Shown here piece by piece: positions 16,871 through 25,700 of a stretch of DNA of 64,000 bases; the first letter of the stretch is position 1; every line of letters starts with the position of its first letter. Both the position numbers and the translations under genes were made by a program. Location: assembly GCF_004102745.1 (NCBI RefSeq), contig NZ_RLII01000003.1:186001-250000 (forward strand), in the 5' to 3' direction. The notes below the pieces were generated by a model. That model was given only the letters and a program-made list of their open reading frames with translations. It made no database searches and was not told where the DNA came from. This DNA is from Acetivibrio mesophilus (GTDB lineage Bacteria > Bacillota > Clostridia > Acetivibrionales > Acetivibrionaceae).

Positions 16871-19800
16871 TTACGAGACTTTTACATTTTCCTGTCCTAT
16901 TAGCAATTTCAGCTCATTAATTACGGTATCGTTAATGCTTACCCAACAGTCCCTTTCCAATACTTTAAGCTTTTTTTGATTTTCATAGTACAGACATACT
17001 GGAGTATTTCCGCTAAAAAACTTCAACATGCAAAACATAGATTCCATTAGCCCACTATCCATGTTTTCTTCTACTCTCAAATAAAGCTTTTCCAGACCAT
17101 TCTTCTTTGATGGACTTGATATATCACCTTTTCGTAACGGTTTTACTTCTTCGCATATTATTTTAGGTTGTTCCTCTTCTTTTATACTTATACTTCCCTT
17201 TATCAAAACAATATTTTCTACCTCTACGAGCTTTGAAAACCTTTCTAACACCGCAGGAAAAACTATTACCTCCATTGTGCCGTACAAATCCTCTAGCGTC
17301 AGAAAAGCCATCAAATTATTATTCTTCGTAGTTTTTGTTTTCTTAGCAGTAATTATTCCCCCAACTATCACATTCATACCATCTTTTAGATCTTTAGTTC
17401 CGTCAACCGTTATTCCTTCATTGCTTTCCTCCGAACCGGATGCCATATCCTTGCTGTATAGCGTAACTATTTCACCAATTTCCTCCTCAAATTCACTTAA
17501 AGGATGTCCCGATATATACAATCCCAGCATCTCCTTTTCCATTGACAAAAGAATCTTCGCCGAATACTCACCCCTATCGGGATAAATATCTTTATCTTCC
17601 GAATAAAGTTGGTGTTTTTCACCCTTTTTCGCATCAACAGCATTTGATGGCACATCAAATATAGAAAGCTGACCTTCCATATTCTTTTTTCTCAAACTAG
17701 ATATTCCATCCATCATTTTCTCATAAACCGCCATAAGCCTTGAACGATATATGCCCAGTGAATCAAAGGCCCCGCTTTTTATGAGGCTCTCAATGCACCT
17801 CTTGTTTACATCTTTTCCGTCAACTCTCTCTAAAAACTCCCTAAAACCTTTATAGTTTCCGTTTTTGTTCCTTTCATCAATAATTGACTTAACTGCATTC
17901 TCACCAACATTTTTAACCGCCGCAAGTCCAAACCTTATTTTTCCGTTCACAACGGTGAATTTAACATCGCTTTCATTTATATCCGGCGGAAGTACCTCGA
18001 TCTCCAGTTTACGGCATTCATGTACGTACTGGGATATTTTGTCACTACTTCCCATAAAGCTGTTTAACAATGCTGCGATAAATTCCACAGGGTAATAACA
18101 TTTGAGCCACGCAGTTTGATATGCTATAACTGCATATGCTGCGGCATGGGACTTATTGAAAGCATAGCTTGCAAAGTCCATCATCTCATCAAATATTTTA
18201 TTTGCGGTTCTCTCATCAACACCGTTTCTAATAGCTCCCTTTACTATAATATTTCCATTATCGTCATCTATTCCATAAATAAAATTTTTTCTTTCCTGCT
18301 CCATTACACTGATCTTTTTCTTGGACATTGCACGTCTCACAAGGTCCGACCTTCCCATCGAATACCCGGCAAGATCGCGGACTATCTGCATTACCTGCTC
18401 CTGATAAACCATGCAGCCATAAGTCACGTTCAGTATATTTTCCAATAGAGGATGATCATACCTTACAAGCTGAGGATTACTTTTGTTTCTGATATATCTT
18501 GGAATCTGATCCATGGGTCCCGGTCGATACAAGGATATACCGGCTATTATATCCTCCAAAGATGCTGGCTGAAGCTCCTTCATAAACTGGGTCATACCCG
18601 CGCTTTCCAGCTGAAACACCCCCGCTGTCCGTCCTTCTCCTATGAGCTTGTACACATTAGGGTCATCCATCTTTAGCTCATCAATTTTTATATCCTTATT
18701 GTGAATCTTATTTATAAGAGCTACTGCATCCCTTATTACGGTGAGAGTCCTCAGTCCCAAAAAGTCCATTTTGAGAAGTCCAAGCTCCTCTAAAAGCCCC
18801 ATGGTAAACTGAGTCGTTACACTATCCTCACTCTTTTGAAGGGGAACATATTCTGTCAGGGGATCCCGGGAAATAACCACTCCCGCAGCATGGGTAGAAG
18901 CATGCCTCGGCATACCTTCAAGAAGCTTTGCAGTATCAATCAGCTCCCTTACCCTTTCATCCTCATTATACCACTGGCGAAGCTCAGGATTTAGCTCCAG
19001 GGCTTTTTCAATATTCATACCAATCTGAAAAGGAATCATCTTTGCAATGACATCGACATCACCATAGGGTATATCAAGAGCTCTTCCCACATCCCTTATA
19101 ACAGCTCTTGCCGCCATGGTTCCAAAGGTAATTATTTGTGCAACCCGGTCCTTGCCATACTTTTCGACAACATAATCTATAACCTCCTGTCTTCTTTCGA
19201 AGCAAAAGTCTATATCAATATCGGGCATGCTAACTCTTTCGGGATTTAGAAACCTCTCAAAAAGTAGGTTGTACTTTATTGGGTCAATATTTGTAATTCC
19301 AAGACAATAGGCCACCAAACTGCCGGCTGCCGAACCTCTTCCCGGGCCCACCATTATCCCTTTTTCCTTTGCATATCTTATAAAATCCCCTACAATAAGG
19401 AAATAATCCACGTAGCCCATTTGCTTTATTACCGAAAGCTCATATTCCAGCCTGTTTACCTTGTCTTCATCTTGGTCTACTTTGTCATAAATTCTTTCAA
19501 AGCCCTGATAGCAAAGAAATCTCAAATATTCGTAAGGATCTTTTTGGTCGGGTACGTCAAACTTAGGCAGGTGCAGCTTATTAAATTCAAGCTCAACATT
19601 GCACATATCTGCAATCCTGACAGTATTGGAAATTGCTTCGGGAATATTTTTAAACATATTAACCATTTCGTCAGGAGACTTCACATAAAAATCGTCTGTG
19701 GAAAACCTCATTCGATCTTCATCATTAATATTCTTTCCGGTTTGGATGCAAAGAAGGATTTCATGGGCACGCGCATCCTCTCTTCTAAGATAATGGGCGT

Positions 19801-20416
19801 CATTGGTGGCAACAAGGGGTATTCCCGTTTCCTTGCTAAGCTTTATTATCTGCTGATTGACTATGTTTTGCTCCTCGATACCGTTTACCTGAAGCTCAAG
19901 ATAAAAATTATCCTGTCCGAAGATACTGTTGAGCTTCAAGGCAATCTCCTTTGCCTTTTCATAATTATTGCTTAAAATCGCTTTGGGTATATCTCCCGAA
20001 AGACAAGCACTTGTGGCAATCAAACCTTCGCTGTACTTTTCTAAGACTTCCATGTCAACCCTAGGCTTATAGTAAAACCCCTCGGTAAACCCTATAGACA
20101 CAATTTCCATCAAATTCTTGTATCCCGTGTTGTTTTTTGCCAAAAGCACCATATGGCCTGGATCTGAATCCCAGCCTCCCTGCTTGTCAAATCTTGACCT
20201 TTTGGCAGTATATATTTCACAGCCAAGTATGGGTTTTACTCCATTATTGACAGCTTCCTTATAAAAATCAATAACTCCATACATTACACCATGGTCAGTT
20301 ATTGCTATACTGTCCATTCCCAGTTCTTTCGTACGCTTTATGAGGTGCTTTATTCTGTTTGCCCCGTCAAGGAGACTGTACTCTGTATGGACATGAAGGT
20401 GTACAAACTTCTGCAA
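16871..20416 (-). CDS. dnaE: DNA polymerase III alpha subunit (DnaE)
   Basis: An 1181-residue replicative polymerase of the DnaE type. The N-terminal PHP domain starts FVHLHVHTEYSLLDGANR; the palm domain carries the catalytic PDIDIDFCFERR and the GPGRGSAAGSLVAY motif. A helix-hairpin-helix region follows, then an OB fold near residues 1000-1070 (NVIVGGIITAKK). There is no exonuclease insertion, so it is not PolC. The start is TTG at 20416: AAGGGTGATAAGG precedes it, and translation from it gives the usual LQKFVHLH N-terminus. The longer frame to an ATG at 20437 adds seven unsupported residues. It heads a run of minus-strand genes to pgsA. Confidence 0.95.
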   Translation of the reverse strand: MQKFVHLHVHTEYSLLDGANRIKHLIKRTKELGMDSIAITDHGVMYGVIDFYKEAVNNGVKPILGCEIYTAKRSRFDKQGGWDSDPGHMVLLAKNNTGYKNLMEIVSIGFTEGFYYKPRVDMEVLEKYSEGLIATSACLSGDIPKAILSNNYEKAKEIALKLNSIFGQDNFYLELQVNGIEEQNIVNQQIIKLSKETGIPLVATNDAHYLRREDARAHEILLCIQTGKNINDEDRMRFSTDDFYVKSPDEMVNMFKNIPEAISNTVRIADMCNVELEFNKLHLPKFDVPDQKDPYEYLRFLCYQGFERIYDKVDQDEDKVNRLEYELSVIKQMGYVDYFLIVGDFIRYAKEKGIMVGPGRGSAAGSLVAYCLGITNIDPIKYNLLFERFLNPERVSMPDIDIDFCFERRQEVIDYVVEKYGKDRVAQIITFGTMAARAVIRDVGRALDIPYGDVDVIAKMIPFQIGMNIEKALELNPELRQWYNEDERVRELIDTAKLLEGMPRHASTHAAGVVISRDPLTEYVPLQKSEDSVTTQFTMGLLEELGLLKMDFLGLRTLTVIRDAVALINKIHNKDIKIDELKMDDPNVYKLIGEGRTAGVFQLESAGMTQFMKELQPASLEDIIAGISLYRPGPMDQIPRYIRNKSNPQLVRYDHPLLENILNVTYGCMVYQEQVMQIVRDLAGYSMGRSDLVRRAMSKKKISVMEQERKNFIYGIDDDNGNIIVKGAIRNGVDERTANKIFDEMMDFASYAFNKSHAAAYAVIAYQTAWLKCYYPVEFIAALLNSFMGSSDKISQYVHECRKLEIEVLPPDINESDVKFTVVNGKIRFGLAAVKNVGENAVKSIIDERNKNGNYKGFREFLERVDGKDVNKRCIESLIKSGAFDSLGIYRSRLMAVYEKMMDGISSLRKKNMEGQLSIFDVPSNAVDAKKGEKHQLYSEDKDIYPDRGEYSAKILLSMEKEMLGLYISGHPLSEFEEEIGEIVTLYSKDMASGSEESNEGITVDGTKDLKDGMNVIVGGIITAKKTKTTKNNNLMAFLTLEDLYGTMEVIVFPAVLERFSKLVEVENIVLIKGSISIKEEEQPKIICEEVKPLRKGDISSPSKKNGLEKLYLRVEENMDSGLMESMFCMLKFFSGNTPVCLYYENQKKLKVLERDCWVSINDTVINELKLLIGQENVKVS

Positions 20417-20626
20417 CCTTATCACCCTTCTTATCATTAGCTTTCGGCATACTAAAAAATATTTTCATGAACATTCATGAAAACCTATGCCTTAAAACAC
20501 AGTATAAACTTCACACATATATACACATATATATTAATTATTATAACACACAATAAGACAAGCTACACAAATTACTTCGTAAAATAATTAGGCCAAATAA
20601 AAGCTCTGGACATCGAGTCCCTTCAC

Positions 20627-20661
20627 TTTTGCCTCTTTCATTTCATTCCAAGAGGCCAAAA
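20627..20661. repeat. Dispersed short hairpin repeat, copy 1
   Basis: TTTTGCCTCTTTCATTTCAT-TCCAAGAGGC forms a 7-bp GCCTCTT/AAGAGGC stem with a 12-base loop. A second copy at 29824-29853 is identical at 28 of 30 positions. Each copy lies next to a terminator hairpin in an intergenic gap. Confidence 0.6.
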
Positions 20662-20662
20662 T

Positions 20663-20714
20663 CAAAAAATGTGCATACATCACCATAAAATCAACGGATG
20701 ATGCATGCACATTT
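20663..20714 (-). terminator. Intrinsic terminator after phosphoglucomutase
   Basis: Minus strand: the arms AAATGTGCATGCATCA and TGATGTATGCACATTT form a stem of about 16 bp with one mismatch, followed by TTTTTTG. It lies about 40 bases past the phosphoglucomutase stop. The rest of the 333-base gap to dnaE holds the hairpin repeat and no gene. Confidence 0.88.
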
Positions 20715-20749
20715 ATCAGTCATGTAAAAATATGCGATATATTTTACAA

Positions 20750-22486
20750 TCAGTCTTTAAGAAGCGGTTCTATCACTGAAAGTACATTATCCTGCAGATG
20801 TTTGAGTTTTTCCTTTGCAGCTCCCATACTGCTTTCTGTAGCACCGTAATAAATCTTTATTTTTGGTTCGGTACCGGAAGGTCTTATACAGAACCATGCT
20901 TTATCCTTCAATTCATAATACAATACATCCGACTGAACAAGGGTTAGTTTCTCCCTTGCACCTGTTGCCACCTTATACCGCTCACTTGTTAGGTAGTCTC
21001 TCACCGCAACAGCTTCATATTCTCCAAACTTCACAACCTGCTTTTCTCTGAGGTTTGTTAAAGCCGACTTAATTTTTTCTACTCCATCTTTTCCCTTAAG
21101 AGTAAATGAAGTAATTCCTTCAAGGGTATATCCGTATTTTTCAAGTATTTCTATCAATCCATCATAAAGAGTCAAGCCCCTTGATTTGTAATAAGCTGCC
21201 ATTTCAGCAATAAGCATAGAGGCAACAACAGCATCCTTGTCTCTCGCAAAGGTTCCTGCAAGGTATCCATAGCTTTCTTCAAAGCCAAACAGATACTTCT
21301 TGTCTCCAAACTCATCCAACTGCTTAATTTTCTCACCTATGAACTTGAAACCTGTCAAAACTTCTACGAGCTCTATGTTGTAAGCCTCAGCAATAATTCT
21401 GGCAAGCTCTGTTGTAACTATTGTCTTTACAACAAAGCCATTGCTTGGCAACTCTCCTCTTTGCTTCTTTTGAGATAATATGTACTCGAGCAGCAAGCAA
21501 CCAGTCTGGTTACCCGTCAGAGCTACATATTCCCCTTCTTTGTTCCTTACGACAATACCCACCCTGTCGCTGTCAGGGTCAGTACCTATAATAAGGTCTA
21601 CATTCTCCTTTTCTGCCAGCTCAATGGCAATCTTAAATGCTTCCTTCTCCTCCGGATTAGGTGACTTTACTGTGGAGAATTCGCTATCCGGCAGCTCCTG
21701 TTCTTTGACCACGAGCACATTCTTAAATCCTATTTCGTCAAGTATTCTTCTTACAGGCTTGTTACCCGATCCATGCAAAGGAGTGTATACAATTTTGAAG
21801 GTACTTCCTATTTCTGCAGCCAGTTCAGGGTTTACAGAAAGAGTTTTCAGTTTTGCAATATACTCATCGTCGACTTCCTTGCCTATTATTTTGAGCAAGC
21901 CCTTCTCTATTGCTTCGTCCTTTTCCATGATCCTGATTTTCGTCATATCCTCAATCTTGCTTATGTATGATATAACTTCGTTTGATGCTTCAACAGGAAG
22001 CTGTCCCCCATCTTCTCCATATACTTTGTATCCATTGTACTCTTTTGGATTATGACTTGCTGTAACAACTATACCGGCCGCTGCTTTCAAATGCCTAACT
22101 GCAAACGAAAGCTCCGGTGTCGGTCTTAATTCGTCAAAAAGGAACGCTTTTATACCGTTTCCTGCAAAAACCTTTGCTGCTTCCAAAGCAAATTCCGGTG
22201 ATTTGTAACGGGAATCATAAGCAATTGCTATTCCTCTCTCTTGCAGTCCCATGCTGTTTATATAATCCGCCAGTCCTTGAGAAGCTTTCCTGACGGTATA
22301 AATATTCATCCTATTGGTTCCGGCACCTATAATTCCTCTAAGTCCACCGGTACCAAATTCCAAATCCTTATAGAATCTTTCTTCAATTTCCTTTGGATTA
22401 TCTTTAATACTTAAAAGCTCTTCTTTGGTCTCGGTATCAAAGTAATCATTTTCCAACCAAAATTTATAAAGTTCGCTGCTTTGCAT
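20750..22486 (-). CDS. Phospho-sugar mutase (phosphoglucomutase)
   Basis: A 578-residue alpha-D-phosphohexomutase, PgcA-like in length. It interconverts glucose 1-phosphate and glucose 6-phosphate, the step linking cellobiose/cellodextrin phosphorolysis and glycogen synthesis to glycolysis. The active-site Ser loop TASHNPKEYNGYK, the Mg-binding DPDSDRVGI, the sugar-binding GFEESYGYL and the C-terminal phosphate-binding RPSGTEPKIKIY are all intact. The ATG at 22486 follows AGGGAGAG. It ends at a strong terminator and appears to be a single-gene unit. Confidence 0.92.
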   Translation of the reverse strand: MQSSELYKFWLENDYFDTETKEELLSIKDNPKEIEERFYKDLEFGTGGLRGIIGAGTNRMNIYTVRKASQGLADYINSMGLQERGIAIAYDSRYKSPEFALEAAKVFAGNGIKAFLFDELRPTPELSFAVRHLKAAAGIVVTASHNPKEYNGYKVYGEDGGQLPVEASNEVISYISKIEDMTKIRIMEKDEAIEKGLLKIIGKEVDDEYIAKLKTLSVNPELAAEIGSTFKIVYTPLHGSGNKPVRRILDEIGFKNVLVVKEQELPDSEFSTVKSPNPEEKEAFKIAIELAEKENVDLIIGTDPDSDRVGIVVRNKEGEYVALTGNQTGCLLLEYILSQKKQRGELPSNGFVVKTIVTTELARIIAEAYNIELVEVLTGFKFIGEKIKQLDEFGDKKYLFGFEESYGYLAGTFARDKDAVVASMLIAEMAAYYKSRGLTLYDGLIEILEKYGYTLEGITSFTLKGKDGVEKIKSALTNLREKQVVKFGEYEAVAVRDYLTSERYKVATGAREKLTLVQSDVLYYELKDKAWFCIRPSGTEPKIKIYYGATESSMGAAKEKLKHLQDNVLSVIEPLLKD

Positions 22487-22654
22487 ATATTTCTCTCCCT
22501 CTATTAAAAACTGACTAAAATTAGATTTCTCCTAAAAGTATTTTTCTCATTCCCTAGTATAACATATTTTATCCATATTACAACATATATATTATGCAAA
22601 AAATAATGCGCTACTTTGTCAAGATTGTTCCATATTTAAAATAAAAAATATTAT

Positions 22655-22699
22655 TAAAAGGCCAGGAAGGGATGAAAAACCAATCCTTTCCGAGCCTTT
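22655..22699 (-). terminator. Intrinsic terminator after the SLH protein gene
   Basis: Minus strand: AAAGGC and CGGAAAGGAT pair across a 9-base loop with ATCCCTTCC and GGCCTTT, with small bulges. A TTTTAATAATATTTTTT tail follows. It lies 19 bases past the stop of the 1888-residue surface protein. Confidence 0.75.
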
Positions 22700-22717
22700 G
22701 TCAAATTAGTACATTTG

Positions 22718-25700
22718 CTATTTTACTACTTCTAAAAACCTATGAAGCATTGCTGCAACTTCCGCTCTTGTCGCCGTGCCTTTTGGATCAAAAAGGTTAC
22801 CGGGTTTACCATTTATTATCCCCTGCGCCGTAAGCACATTAACAGGATTTTTTGCATAATCACTGATATCGTCCCAATCCGAAAATTCTCTATCTGCCAC
22901 AATATCAGGTGGGATTTTACCACTGAATTGCTCATAACGATATAGAATAGTCGCCATTTGTTCACGGGTTATATCAGAGTTAGGAGCAAACAGACCATCA
23001 CCCATGCCGCTTACAATGCCGTTTTGTGCTGCCCAAGCGACCGCCTCACTATACCATTGTCCACTTGGAACATCTTCAAACGGATTATTACCTAAAACAG
23101 GACTTCCTTCTAACCGCCAGAGCACCGTTACTAGCATTGCGCGAGTCATTCTGTTATTAGGCTCAAAGGTTGTAGCAGATGTACCACTAAACAATCCATT
23201 TTGGACAACATATTCTACATCACTATAGAACCAGTCGGAGGTCTTAACATCCTCAAACGGATTTACCCACTCAATTGGAGGTGTCGGCATTACCGTATCT
23301 TCTGTCCACTTAGCATAAATAGTTATATCAGATTTTACACCGGCATCAAAGTCATACTCTTTTGTCAATTCCTTATCCAAATACCATCCTGCAAAAGTAA
23401 ATCCGTCTTTTTTCGGTGCGGTGGGTTGTGTTGCTTTTCCATTTTGTGAAATGCGCTGGCTGTCAACCTTGCTACCTCCATTAGTCTCAAAAGTTACGAT
23501 GCAGGTGGTTGTGTTGCTACCAGTGCTACCTCTACCACTACTACCACTACTGCCACTGCCACCACTACCACTTCCACCACTACCACTATCACCATTACCA
23601 GTTGACTCAAAATTTGCAGTTATAGTAGTAGCATTTGATGGCATAGCAAACGTAGTGGTTTCACTGTTTTCATCCTCGAAGGAGCCACCGTCCGAAGAAG
23701 TCCAATTTTTAAACTTATACCCACTATTGGCTTGTGCAGAAATATTTATACTCTGTCCGGCAAAATATTCCCCTGTCGCTCCGGTTATAATAGAACCGCC
23801 AGTACCCGCGTTTATTGTTAACTGATATTTTGTATCGCCATCATATACGGTTACAATAGCTTCATCAACAAATTCCCCATCATAACTTGTTGCTATTACT
23901 TTTGTTTGCCCAACGCTCCTTGCAGTAACTTTACCTTCGCTGTCAACATATGCAATATCTGCGTTTTCCACTTCCCACATAACATCTTTATACGTAGCAT
24001 CTTGCGGAGCTATAGAAGCGGAAAGCTGAGCAGTTTCATATGTTTCTCCACTAATAGTAAGTTCAACGTTTCTTCTGTCGAGGGATAATCCTGTAACAGG
24101 CTCAATAGCAATTTCCTCTATTTCTGCCGTTCCGATGTTTTCCTCAACTGCAGGATAAACAATAATAAGGTCTGTTGTATCGCCGTTTAAATTCGGTTCA
24201 AGGGTATTTATATTGAAGAAATAAGACTTTCTGCCCTCTTCTCCAAAGTCTATCTGAGTAGCATCAATAGTGTAAACATAAACATAATCCTGTTCATCAT
24301 CCAACGCCCCAAGATTTTTCACGTCTAATACGATGCCATCCAATGAATCCTCAACAACACTAATCGCAACATTGGCTGGTGTTTTCGACTCATTCTTTAT
24401 ATGAGCATTTACAATTATAGTGTTCTCATCAATTTGATATTGTGACAATGATACCGAGACATCAACAAGTCCTATTTTAATAATTTCACTATTATTAGTT
24501 AAATCACTTTCGTCTTCGGATTCAACAAATACCGTTACATCTGTAACAGAATCTACATTAGAAGTGTCAATATTTTCTGTAAATTCGACTGTTGCTCCCG
24601 GTTCAATTTTACAATCAACAAATTTATCAGTGTAGACATTGTCGCCTGCATAAATTTTCACATTCACTCTTTCAACCGTATTTTCGCCCAAATTTGTGAC
24701 CGAATAATTGATTGGCAGAGAATCCCCAGATTTATTATGCTCGTCAGCATATACTGATTCTAACGCAATATCCGTTTTGGTGTTGATATTGGCAAACACA
24801 AGCGAATACATATCACTGTCTTTTTTCAAGTTATTCATAATGACTTGCCAATTCCCACTATCGAGCAAACAAACGTCCATATATTGAATGATACTGTCAT
24901 CAAGCGTCAACAATGTAATTGGAGCACTCCAGCTATTACCTGATAATACTGAGGCCTTTACACTGTAAATACCATTTGTTACATCTATCCAAACGATAGC
25001 GGACTTATCTTTGTTCTTTACAAGTTTATATGAGGACGAAATAACTTTTGCATCGCCGGCAGTAATTCTCGTTGTCGAGTTATCCGTCGAATCATACTCA
25101 TAGATTGCGCCCTCTAATTGCCAATAAAATCTCTCATTGTTGAATTTAAGAGCACTAGCAGAAACAGAATCTGATAAATTCTTTGTGCCATCATCGTCGA
25201 TGTAAATAACCTCAGCTGTTTCGCTGTCAAATCCAACTGAAGCTATAACAGCCAATTTATTATTTACATATCCAGTTGCTATGTCTGAGATATAATCCTT
25301 TGTTTCATACAACTTAGCCGGAGTATCAAAGTTTTCGCTTATCAAAGAAGATTTCATAACAGAATACTCCCCTGAAGTTCCCAAAGGATCGCTTTCGCTA
25401 TTGCTAACCCAAACAACAGAAACTTCATCATCCTTCACTGCTAATGTTGGATACATATCCAAAACAGCATTGTCAGTAACAAATTGTTGCTGTTCAAAAG
25501 AATTATTGTCCTTGTTCCATTTCGCATAGCAAATTTCCGAGTTCTCCGCTACTTCCGCCAATAAATCCTCCGCTGTAACTTTTGTCACCTTGCTCTTTTG
25601 TTTCTGCCAAACAACATAAAGTTCATCATTTACTACTATGTGATTAAAGAACATATCTGCGGTATCGCTTGCCCACACAGGTTCCGGCTCACTCCATACA

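Noticed and set aside
23510-23610. Microsatellite-like ACCACTACC tract
   Set aside because: It only encodes the Gly/Ser linker of the SLH protein and needs no other explanation.
23421-23825. Long Leu/Pro-rich plus-strand frame inside the SLH gene
   Set aside because: It is the antisense shadow of the Gly/Ser linker and InlB-type repeats of the real gene.
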